DNA of 64,000 nucleotides from Catenaria anguillulae PL171. Taxonomy: Eukaryota > Blastocladiomycota > Blastocladiomycetes > Blastocladiales > Catenariaceae. Position 1 is the stretch's first letter. Every line of letters begins with the position of its first letter. Where the stretch lies: assembly GCA_002102555.1 (NCBI GenBank), contig MCFL01000036.1, positions 186,001-250,000 of the forward strand, read 5' to 3'. Below, one piece after another: positions 10,416 through 20,140 of the stretch. The position numbers and the translations under genes are program-made. The notes under the pieces are model-generated. The model did not search any database. It had not been told where the DNA came from and worked only from the letters and a program-made list of their open reading frames with translations.

Positions 10416-11639
10416 TCACACGCCATACGATGTCGGTGCCTTTGTCGGCTGCACGGCAGCCCCATGCGAATGGTGATGGCCCGCCATACTCTCCCTTCCA
10501 ATCTGGCTCAACCCAAATGCCTGCGATGACGGCGGCCGCAGTGTTCTTCCTGATGACGTATTCGACTCGGCCGGCCCGCTTCTTGACACGACTCCACCAG
10601 ACGAGGATTGCCCGCTGCCGGACGAGCCGCTAGAACGACTGGATGACCCACCGGCTTGGGTTGCGGCGTATAGCGCGGCCACGTTTTGGAGCGTGAATTC
10701 GACTTGGAAGGCGTTGCCAAAGAAGCCTGCGAGGCCTGCGAGAGCAGTCAGAATGTAGGCGACCACGGCAAGCAGGATGCGGAAGGTGACATTGCGCAAC
10801 AGTTTACGCAGAAGCGTATCGGTGGAGGGTGGTTCGCCTGGTTGGGATGACGTTTGACCTGTATCGAACCGTGTGAGCGCGAAGTGACTTGATGAGACAT
10901 GACGTTGGTGTGATAGGGAACAGTGGACGTACGACTTGGCTGAGACATCTTATCCGCCCCACGTTTCATGGCTCGGATATGCTTGAGCAAGGGTAACGCA
11001 AACGTGATTGCCAGACCAAGGTACATGACAAAGAAGATGATTTTGCCGGCCGAGTTGAACTCTTGGTGATACTTGGCAACGCAAACATCGAGCTGCTTGT
11101 CGACCGACACCGTACGCAGGGCAACCGACATGACCACTGGCGTGAAACCGCAGACAAAGACGAATCCAAACAACATTTGAATGACAGAGCGTCTGAAAAA
11201 GAAGCTGAGTGATCGGATGGGAACAACTGAGGTTGCGCGGCGGATGAGTACTATACTGGCGCATGCTTGGAAGACAAAGTAGGACATGTCGGCCTGAATG
11301 AAGCAAGTGATATGGAGGTGAGCTTTGTGCATACGCCAAGAAACAAACAAGCAGTGGGTAACGTACAACTTCGATCCACAGTCGACACCCACCCATCAAC
11401 TGTGACGCTGGCACCATGAGCTGCACAAGAAACAGGGACTGATTGACGAAGTTGCCGACACTTGCCATGACCTGAGCCGCCGCAATGGCGACGGGCGTCC
11501 AATTCCGGTTGTCGTGTGCAGCAATCGCGTGCTTGCTGATTTGCTTGTTGAGATGCTTGCAGCTGACGACCAGGAGCCAGAGAGACACGGGCAGCGAGGC
11601 ACAGACGATGCCAACGACGGCGGATGGAGACCAGTTCAT
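10416..11639 (-). CDS. Seven-transmembrane protein (GPCR-like)
   Basis: Integral membrane protein of ~358 aa in three exons (11367-11639, 10933-11293, 10416-10858; introns 73 and 74 nt, both with GTACGT donors). Six strong hydrophobic helices plus one weaker are visible: AVVGIVCASLPVSLWLLVV, a helix around AIAAAQVMASVGNFVNQSLF, MSYFVFQACASIVLI, IQMLFGFVFVCGFTPVVMSV, IIFFVMYLGLAITFALPLL, FRILLAVVAYILTALAGLAG, and a weaker last one. A Ser/Gly-rich and His-containing cytoplasmic tail follows. The layout fits a 7TM receptor, but no family motif (DRY, NPxxY) is seen, so receptor function is inferred. All splice phases close without frame errors. Start chosen at 11639 because hydrophobic helix 1 begins a few residues later. 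Confidence 0.75.
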
Positions 11640-12595
11640 GGTTGTTGCGTGTGTAGGAGGAGGATCAGATTGAGTTGGCAATCTCAAGGCGCAGGATGGA
11701 CGTCTAAATGGAATCGTGGGCAGGGAACTGAGTTGCTTTTGAGTCTTGGCTCGCGCATACATTGTCATCACACCACCCCGACTTGGAGAACCGCAAGCGA
11801 CATACCCAATACCTGAGCTTCATTGACGGACCGCTACACGAAAGCACTCGATGCTGTGAATGAGCATGGTCACCAATGTTGGCAGATGATTGAAATCCCA
11901 AGATGCGGCTGGCAAGAATGAGCGGCGGAGGCTGAGAGGTGGCGAAGGTCACTCGTGACAATCGACGCGTCAACTGTCTCACCTCTGCGAACGGCTCAGG
12001 CCACCATCCGAAATTGGTACTTTGAACGATGGTATGAAAAGTCGTATTATGTGGCGTAACGATAATTGCCCATGTTTCTTTGAATACGCGGATTGCAAGT
12101 GCACTGCGGCCACACCGCTTGGGGCTTCAGATGGTATTGGGCCATTGGACCACTACAGCACTTGGCATATGAACAAGAGCTGGCCCTCGTGGCAAACATG
12201 CTGCCAACTTGACTCGGCAAATTGAAACTGTGGAAATTGGGTGCTGTCATCCAATACTCCGCGAAATTGTTGGAAATGTGCAATTCCAATGTCTCGTTTC
12301 ACTGGGTGTGCAAAGATATGCGTGCCTGAAATCGAATCGAGGCAGATAGTGGATTGCATCATTGACAGTCGTCCGGCTTCATTCGTGCCGCACTTGCAGT
12401 GTCGAGAACTTGGGTTGCTTGCATTTGAACCCTCATCAGCTCTCACATCGGCCAAGCCCGGGGAAAAGGGCCTAGTGCGTCAACGCGTCAACGCGTCACG
12501 TGGATCGGGCTGAGTACCAACGCACCCAGTCGCACCCGGACGCGATGGGGCGATGTGATGTAAGCACCGTCTGCTGTCAGACTCGGCCGGAGACA
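11640..12595. other. Intergenic, divergent promoters
   Basis: About 950 bp between the divergent 7TM and RIX1 genes. Apart from the ACGCGT/CACGTG cluster near the RIX1 end, no gene or structure was recognised. Confidence 0.6.
12483..12503. promoter_or_regulatory. Two ACGCGT (MCB-type) boxes and one CACGTG E-box
   Basis: ACGCGT occurs at 12483-12488 and 12491-12496, directly followed by CACGTG at 12498-12503, about 95 bp upstream of the chosen RIX1 start. ACGCGT is the MluI cell-cycle box bound by MBF-type factors in fungi, and CACGTG is a bHLH/Cbf1-type site. Clustering close to a ribosome-biogenesis start suggests a growth- or G1/S-linked promoter; binding is inferred. Confidence 0.45.
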
Positions 12596-14902
12596 ATGAA
12601 GAGGCATGATACGAAAAGGATGACCATGATGAACGCAAACGAACTTCAATCGCTGCTCTCGCTCTGGGCCGTGATCCTGGACCACCACGATCTGTCTCCC
12701 GCAGCCGGAGCCGTGCAGTTGGGCGACGACACGCCCGATCACGTTGCCCAGCTCTGGTCACCACCGGTTGCTGGAACGAACCCACTCGCTGGTGATCTGA
12801 CTGCGACCGCTACCACCTCAAAGCGCAATGGTAGCGCCAATGGCGCCAGCCAGGCCAAGCAGCTGACAGCCATGTCGGCACGATTCGCGTCTCTCGTCAA
12901 TTCTCTCCTGGCGGCAAGCAAGTCGGACGCCGCACGTCTGACGGGGATGTTGCTGGTGCAGATTTGGCTGGAGCAGGTACCTCAAGTGGTTCGCGAGGTG
13001 AGCATGTCGCTGTCGTGGGCCAATGCTTTGTTGACCATTGTGTCGGTAATATGTCTTCTTGCACACGACGATCTGCCCTACCTGCACTTCGGACGGAGAC
13101 ACCAAATCTGACTGATGAATGATGCCCCATCCAAAATTTAGCGTACCGTGGATCCGATCCCACTCCGCATTCATGCCTCGACTTTGCTGTCGCTTCTCGT
13201 TGCCACTGCCGCACGTTTCCCAGACTCTTCGCGTGATGTTGCTGCACCGACCGTTGCCAAGTTTGCTCCCAATTTGAACCGCTGGACCTTGTCTTCCGGT
13301 GAATCGTCACTGGCTCTCCAACGTGCAGGCCTGACGGCCATTTCGCGTCTGGCCATTGCCACGCCGACGTCGATCCGCCCTTTTGCACTGTCTGCACAAT
13401 CCAACGCCCACTCGCTTCTCCATACCCCTTCGCTTCAAACGCTCGCCGCTCGCACCATTGCTCGGCTCGTTCCGCTTGCCGCCAAGGGCGACGCACCTGC
13501 TGCCTGGTCATCGCTGCTGACTCAAGCCCTCGCGACATGCCACGGCGCGCTCGATGTCGTTCTAGCCCCGCTCGATGAGGATGAAGACACGCTCCCTCCA
13601 TCGATCCACGACGCATCCTTGCTTCCGGGCACTCCAAAGTTGCCCGTGCCAGAGCCCACATTGAGTCCATCCGGTGCGCGGTTGGCTACCTCGGTGTTTG
13701 CCTCTGCAGCGAGCCTCGTGTCCCATCTCATCTCGACTCGCCTGCCCTCGAGTGCTTTGGTCGCCATCCCGACGGCGTTGCTGCTCCAAACCACGGGCCG
13801 CATTCTCTGTGCGTCATCCCTCGCTCCGCTCCCCACGGCCCCGGCCGCATCCGCCGCCACGGCTCACGCCCAAGTCCCATTGCTCGCTGTGCACGCCTTG
13901 CGTGATCTGGTCCTGCCGCTCATTCGGTCCGCCGCCTCGTGCACGGCTCTAGCATCCCTGGCCTCGCACTCGACCACGCTTGGCTCGCTGCTGCTGCGTG
14001 CCCTGCACTCGACACCAGCCGTGCGTGCGCAAGCACTCGCCATTCTCTCGGCGGGCGCCGCACACATCCTGTCCATTGACTCGCTCGCGAAATCGCTCGG
14101 CACCCCACAAACCACCCACGACCTGCACCGCGCATGTCCCGCAACACTCGCGGCCGTCTCTGCATGCATCCACGCGCACGGATCGCGCGTCCCGACCCAC
14201 GTGCGGTCGCAATGGGATGCGGCGCTGGTGCCCGGGACGCTTTCCATGCCTACCCCGGAGGCCGTGTCGCAAGCAGCTCAAGTCTCGGCCATGATTCCGA
14301 GCGTCGTGGCCGCACATGGCGTGCCTGCGTACTCGACGTTGGCGCTTGTTGGGTATGCGGCAAGTGGGCGGGTGGCGCGCGAGCCACTGGCGGCGGCTGT
14401 GGTGGATGCGCTGGTGCATCCGCGGCGCGTGGCCGATGTTCAGCCCGTGTTCGTGGTTCAGGATAAGGTCATTGTTGGTGGCGGGCAGGCGCAGGTAGAA
14501 GCTGGAAAGGCACGTGGGAGTATGTTTGTGGATCCATCGCAGATTGCGGCACAGTTGGTGGAAGGTGCAGGTGCGGCAGACGAGGATGAGGTTGAGGATG
14601 AGGATGACCGGCAGCAAAGTGAAGAGCGGCAAGGTGATCAGGATGCAGCTATTCTTGACGACGCCATGGACACCGAGCCCGCGCTTGTGCCGGCGGCCGT
14701 CGTGGTTCAGGCCGCTCCCGTGCTCATCAAGTCGGTGCCGGCTCCGGCCGCGCCTTCTATGGCTGCATCGGCACCATTGGTCAAGGCGGACACCATGCAG
14801 GTGGATAACTCTGTCGATATGACGGAAGGCGACGATGATGAGGATTTGATGGAGGGTATCGAGATTGTGGACTCGGGACCTGACAGTGATGACGATGAGT
14901 AA
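12596..14902 (+). CDS. RIX1: RIX1/PELP1-like pre-rRNA processing protein
   Basis: Predicted nucleolar scaffold of the RIX1 (rixosome) complex that acts in ITS2 processing and 60S maturation. About 736 aa in two exons (12596-13045, 13142-14902; intron 13046-13141, donor GTAATA, acceptor TTTAG). The N-terminal half is an all-helical HEAT-like region rich in Ala/Leu/Ser (MLLVQIWLEQV; ANALLTIVS joined to RTVDPIPLRIHASTLLSLL), as in the RIX1 N-terminal domain. The C-terminus has long Asp/Glu stretches (residues ~630-660 and the last 25), typical of PELP1/Rix1 proteins. The start could instead be the Met at 12620 or 12626. Identification rests on overall layout and a weak family pattern. LAS1, its functional partner, lies 30 kb away. 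Confidence 0.65.
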
Positions 14903-15179
14903 ACTAGTGGACGTGTCAGGCAAGTGTAATTGTAGTTGTGTCTCATCAGGTATTAATATACCGCTTGCCGCTTCAGCGAGCTGGCGATATATTCATAGAT
15001 TCAAACGGTGAGGAAAATGGTTGTGTATTTACATGCGATATCAAACAAATAGTCAAAAGTTGTCGACGGCGGGCGGCAACCTTTCATTCAGTAACAGGAT
15101 CATGCCACAGCACCTACATGAAATGCCAGTCAAGGCACTGGAGGGCAAACGAAAAGCCAGCGCAGCGATCAATGCACAG
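14903..15179. other. Intergenic, convergent gene ends
   Basis: Spacer between the 3' ends of RIX1 and the carboxypeptidase gene. No gene seen. Confidence 0.5.
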
Positions 15180-17050
15180 TTACTCAAACAGCGGGTGCTT
15201 GACGGCATTCTCAATGTAATGCAGCACGGCCGGCAAGATTTCCTCGCCCGTGGGGATGATTTCTACAACAGAAAAACAGCAAGGTCAGTCAGATTGTGGT
15301 AAAGATTCGATAAATGTCGCGAAACGACGGACCCTTCTTGTCAAGCACAAACCCAGGACCCCACCATTCAGGGCTCGGACGCAGCTCAATGGTCTAAATC
15401 AATCCGAAGACAAAACAAAAAGTCAATAATGCAGTCCACGAAGCTTGCATTCAAGAAGTCGAACGGGAAACCACAACGTACAAATCCATAAGGACGGACA
15501 TACTTTGTGCCCTCGGGTGCCTTGCTCGCGACCGCGGATCCTTGGACGGGGAATTTCTGAATGTAAAAGTAGTCCGAAGCTGCACCCGTGGTCGCATACA
15601 AGTCAATGCTCTTTTCGCTCACGTAGCGCTTGCCATGAACCTTCTTGATGATCTTTGCAATCTCGTCGCCAACTTGCTTGTGCTGCTTCTCGTGCGGGCT
15701 ATCTTTACGGTCCCAGCCAATGGGGCGCAGAATTAGTTGCGAGTACGAGTGCAAGTCGAGGCCAGCAACCGTGCGCGGGTGCGAGTTGAAGAAGGCTTGC
15801 AGTGCTTGGACTTCGGGCTCGGACGCAACCGAGGGGCCCTTGTACGTGTCCGAGTACGGGAACGAGGAGGAGCCACCGTGGCCCCAGTTGGCGTCATAGT
15901 TGCGGTTGAGGTCCTATCATGCATGGCCGGCAACCATTATTTAGTGACCAGTCGAGGAGGCATTGGCAGGCGAGGGCAACGAGACATACCACGCCAAAGG
16001 CACCGTTGCCGTTGTCCCTGCGGTTCTTGCGCCACAGGCGGTCGTGCTCCCAAGTGTACACGTATCCGTCGGGGTTCACAACAGGAACTACAATGATCTC
16101 GGTCTCGTCCAAAATGGAAGTGATGCGCTCGTCGGTCGACGTGAGGAGGTTGTACGTAATGTATTGGGTCGTTGCGTCTGCGAAACACCTTGCGAGTCAG
16201 CCATGAAGGCATCGAGAACCATGAAAACAGAGAGCGAAAACAAGAGCATACGCGAGATCCATTCGCGAGCGTGAATACCACCCTGAATGTAGACTTGCTT
16301 CTTTTGATCGAGCGGAGTGGTCGAGTTGACATTGGTGATGTGCAAGGCAACTTGATTGCGGCCCTCGTGCGTGGTGCCAATTTTTGGCAAGTACTTGAGG
16401 ACACGCTCAGGGTGCTGGGCCGCGAGTTCTAGATATAAAGCGAAGCAGGGCAACAGCAATCATTGGCGTGAGAACCGGGTGATCAGGAGAACAGTGCAAG
16501 ATGACCTACCCTTGTACCACGCAATCACGTCATCAAATGGATGATACTCTGAAAACCACACTTGCGGCTCCTTGACGAGCTGCTTGATGCTCTTGTTGGC
16601 CAAGAGCTGCACGCGCGACGCGCGCGATGCCCGCTCGGGCGCCAAAATCTCCTGCTCCACGTCCTTGACGAGCACGGTGGCTTGGACGCCGCCAGACCCC
16701 AAGTACCGCGAAACAACCTCGGGCAAGTCGTCGCGAGCCGTGCGCACCACGATGGCGCCAGAGTCTGGGTCAGCAGACCATACGTCGACGCCGGCAAGGT
16801 CCGAGACGAGTTGGGAGAGTGGCGAAGCCAGGACGCGCGAGTGGGGTGTGAGGCGAAGCACTTGATCGCGCTGGTGTTGGCGCGACGTTGTGGACGAAGG
16901 CCGCGACGCGCCGCCGTCTTTGTGCACGGACCAGTGGTGCTTGGGCGAGGCAGAAAAGATGTCTGGGTACGGGAAAGTCGGGGCGGCGTGCGCCGACAGG
17001 TTGGCCGAGGCGGCGAGCAGGCCAACGGCCAGAAGCGTGAGAAGATGCAT
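15180..17050 (-). CDS. Secreted zinc carboxypeptidase (M14, carboxypeptidase A type)
   Basis: Secreted metallo-exopeptidase with an N-terminal activation peptide, ~487 aa. Six exons: 16510-17050, 16252-16428, 15990-16177, 15500-15913, 15334-15393, 15180-15262. A signal peptide (MHLLTLLAVGLLAASANL) and propeptide occupy about residues 1-150. Zinc and catalytic residues: HAREW (His~232, Glu~235) in exon 2, VVPVVNPDGYVYTW, VDLNRNYDANWG across the exon 3/4 junction, GLDLHSYSQLILRPIGW (third zinc ligand His), and TIELRPSPEWW with the catalytic Glu. The last two introns have the unusual donor GTCCGT. Exon 5 is 60 nt where phase requires 61: one base is missing at the CCC of 15360-15362, within EWW/GPGFVLDKK. 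Without it the C-terminus is misread. Confidence 0.88.
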
Positions 17051-17180
17051 GATGGCGAGCAGTCGGGCAAATGATGGTGAATGTGAGATGCAATGTTTAT
17101 GGTGGAGTTGACACGGAACGGAGACGCGGTCCAGCAGGGGTGCAAGAAGGACGGGTGGCAGTGGCGGGTTGTGGTCTGCC

Positions 17181-17186
17181 TTTATA
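17181..17186 (-). promoter_or_regulatory. TATA-like box of the carboxypeptidase gene
   Basis: TATAAA on the minus strand, about 130 bp upstream of the carboxypeptidase ATG, inside a G/C-rich stretch that makes it stand out. The spacing is similar to the TATA-like box of the neighbouring tandem-repeat gene. Confidence 0.4.
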
Positions 17187-18190
17187 GGGACGGTGGCCTG
17201 TGGACGGGAACGGGGTTGTCGGGGGCCAGGGCTAAAGAAAGCCACATGACGGAATCGGTCCATCCGTCCATCCACGACACTCTTTTGTTCCGCTGGCCGG
17301 CATGTCATTGGCGACCAAAGGCACGCAATCCGACGCGTCGATCTCGATCACCACTTGGCCTCTGCATAAGCTTGCAGATCACGCGTTGCTTCTGCCTGCT
17401 TTCGATCCGGAGCTTTGGCCGACGCTGACGACGTGCATTATCGTTGCCATGCATGCTCACCAGTTGAACAATGATGGCATAAGCTCGTGCCAGGGTGAGA
17501 GCAGGCATGCCTAGATCGGGACATAAGTACCTACGAAATTCTACTGTATACGCACGAAGACGTTGGTATTCACTCGTTGCTGTTCCGGCTTTGATTGGCA
17601 ACGGAATCCCCGCGAATGGTCTGATCTGGGACGCCAACGTATCAAGGCATTTGCCGCGAATCGACACTTTCCAACAATACCGCTGACTCACCGGCCGCCC
17701 AAGAACGAATCAGGACATGTAGATCTGTCGTGAGCGACCGAAAGCGCAGTCAGCCCGCTGAACAAGTTGTCTGATCAATAGTGACGAAGCGGCTGGCGGC
17801 TTACTGCGGTAAGCTGCGTTTCGTCTTTCATGGAGCAGTATTACTCTTCCACTACTTTGGGCAACTTACACTTGAAACGATGGACCCATGACATGTCTTT
17901 TCCTCGTGCCGCAAGTTCAAAATGTCTGCGTGCGGCGTGACGCGAAAGCATGGACAGAATGACGCGTGCCATCGTCACTTGGTGCGGACACAATGCGTTT
18001 GGCATTGCGGTTCTCTCGTTCCCCGCAACAGTCTTGAGTGTAGAGTCGTAACCGCTGCTTGACCGCAGTCCGTTTGCTTGGCCCTTACGACGAGTCTACG
18101 GGCGATCCGCCCAAGTCAAGCTCGAGAATCGCCTTTGGGACAAGTGGGACGTCCCTGGCCGAGTCTCACACGAGCAGGGCGTCCAATACC

Positions 18191-18197
18191 ATAAATA
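18191..18197 (+). promoter_or_regulatory. TATA-like box of the tandem-repeat gene
   Basis: ATAAATA about 112 bp upstream of the tandem-repeat protein start, followed by a C/A-rich leader. Plausible core promoter element. Confidence 0.4.
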
Positions 18198-18308
18198 CCC
18201 ACCAGATCCCCAGTCACTTTCCCGCCATCAACACCATCAAGTCAAGTCTCATTGAATCTCCCTACCTCCCCTCATACACGTCCATCTCCAACCTTTACAA
18301 TCACTATC

Positions 18309-19880
18309 ATGTCCTCTGCTGCCATCCTCAACCTTCAACAAGTCAACCAAGCCGTTGGCAACAACATTCGCCAATCCCAGAACGCCGATGTGGACGTGAT
18401 CGCTGCCACCTCTGGCCACTCGCACTGGGGCTATCATCCCGCACACCATGGCGGCAACGTGCAAACCAACGTGGTCCAGCAGAATGCTGCCAGCGGCAAC
18501 AACATAACCAAGTCCAAAATGCCGACGTCGACGTCACGGCCATCACTTCCGGGTGGGGCCATTTGCACCACGGAGGCAACGTTCAAACCAATGTCATTCA
18601 GCAGAACGCGGCGAGCGGTAACAACATTGGCCAGTTCCAGAACGCCGATGTCGACGTCGTTGCAGTCAACTCTGGCCATTGGGGCTACCATCCGGCCCAC
18701 CACGGCGGTAACGTACAGACCAACATTGGTCAATTCAACCAAGCCAGTGGCAACAACATTCAGCAAGCACAAAACGCCGACGTGGACGTCACGGCCATCA
18801 CGTCTGGCTGGGGCCATTTGCACCACGGTGGAACGTACAGACCAACGTTGGCCAGTTCAACCAGGCGAGCGGTAACAACATTGGCCAATTCCAGAACGCC
18901 GACGTCGACGTGGTTGCCGTCAACACTGGTCATTCGCATTGGGGCATGCCGGCAATGTCCAAACCAACGTCGGCCAATTCAACCAAGCCAGTGGCAACAA
19001 CATCCAGCAGGCGCAGAATGCCGATGTCGACGTTACGGCCATTACATCGGGCTGGGGCCATTTGCACCACGGAGGCAACGTGCAGACCAACGTCATTCAG
19101 CAAAACGCAGCGAGCGGCAACAACATCAACCAATTCCAAAACGCCGACGTCGATGTCGTTGCCGTCAACACTGGCTACTGGGGCTACCACCCGGCCCACC
19201 ACGGCGGCAACGTACAGACCAACGTTGGTCAGTTCAACCAAGCCAGTGGCAACAATATCCAGCAGGCGCAGAACGCAGACGTGGACGTGACTGCATTCAC
19301 GGGCGGGTGGGGCAACTTGCACCACGGCGGCGGCAACGTGCAGACCAATGTCACGCAAGTCAACCAGGCGAGCGGGAACAACATTACTCAATTCCAGAAC
19401 GCCGATGTCGACGTTGTCGCCATTGGCCGGTCGTTCGGGTGGGGCCGCTTGGAGGATGGCGGCGCGCAATCGACCACCGTTGCTGACGCCGGAACATTGG
19501 CTCAAGGCCAAACAGGGACCGAAACAAGTGACGCGTTTGCGCAAATGTCGACGTTTGCCGAGGACGTGGTGACCACCGTCATGCAAGCCAACCAGGCCGC
19601 AGGTGACGGCATTGCGCAGGTGCAAAGTGCCGATGTGGATGTGCTCAACGCTATGAACACGTTTGCGGATGCTGGCGATGCAGCCCAGTGGACCATGCAG
19701 TCGGCGACCATGCAGACGAGTAATGGCGAAGGCGTAGTGAATGTGACTTATGCGTCGTCTGAGGTGCCCGAGGTCATGTCGTTCACGGTGCCGTGTAAGT
19801 CTTTCAGGTGGTTGCGCGCAGAGGTGGTGAGGTGCGAACAGTCCCGTGTACATACTCGTTGTTGTCGTTGTGGTACTTGA
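18309..19880 (+). CDS. Asn/Gln-rich tandem-repeat protein (curlin-like pattern)
   Basis: About 520 aa of nearly identical repeats, no signal peptide or TM helix seen. Each unit of ~40-45 residues follows GGNVQTNVxQxNxASGNNI, then xQxQNADVDV and a variable link. Two link types alternate: a His/Trp-rich one (SGHWGYHPAHHGG) and a shorter one (SGWGHLHHGG). About nine good copies and one decayed copy (VQSADVDVLNAMN) are seen, then a non-repeated tail. The regular Q-x-N-x-A...N...Q spacing resembles bacterial curlin repeats and suggests a beta-solenoid or amyloid-like fibre; this is inference. Three single-base deficits (18508-18509; between 18831 and 18832; 18941-18944) shift the frame, and together they cancel. 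The 3' end is uncertain: a GTAAGT at 19797 could begin a last intron. Confidence 0.7.
18350..19430 (+). repeat. Coding tandem repeat, ~125-nt unit, ~250-nt dimer
   Basis: DNA encoding QNADVDV recurs about every 118-136 nt from ~18380 to ~19400. The two alternating spacer types make a dimer of about 240-260 nt. Copies are highly similar at the DNA level, so unequal exchange is likely. Confidence 0.85.
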
Positions 19881-20140
19881 ACCTGGGCAATTACCACTTT
19901 TGGCTGTCGTTGCTGAAACCTCTCTGGCACAAAATGTAAATACGATTTTCCCTCTCATCTCAATTGCTTGCGGCGACTAGTCAATCTCACAGGGCAATCA
20001 TAGGCAGCGGCAGCTCAGGCAACCATGACCACCCTGAACAAATCATTCACTGGAATAGCAAAACATAACAATGTACAGTATCCAATGCACGTGCATTCCA
20101 AGTCGATGCAACCCATGCACAAGTCCCCGGCAACACCACC

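Larger units (their letters stand above)
17051..18308. other. Intergenic, divergent promoters
   Basis: 1.26 kb between the carboxypeptidase and the tandem-repeat gene, transcribed away from each other. TATA-like boxes lie near both ends. No gene seen between them. Confidence 0.6.

Noticed and set aside
18350-19430. Regular repeats that might suggest a CRISPR-like array
   Set aside because: Unit is ~125 nt, fully coding and matches a protein repeat. The organism is eukaryotic.
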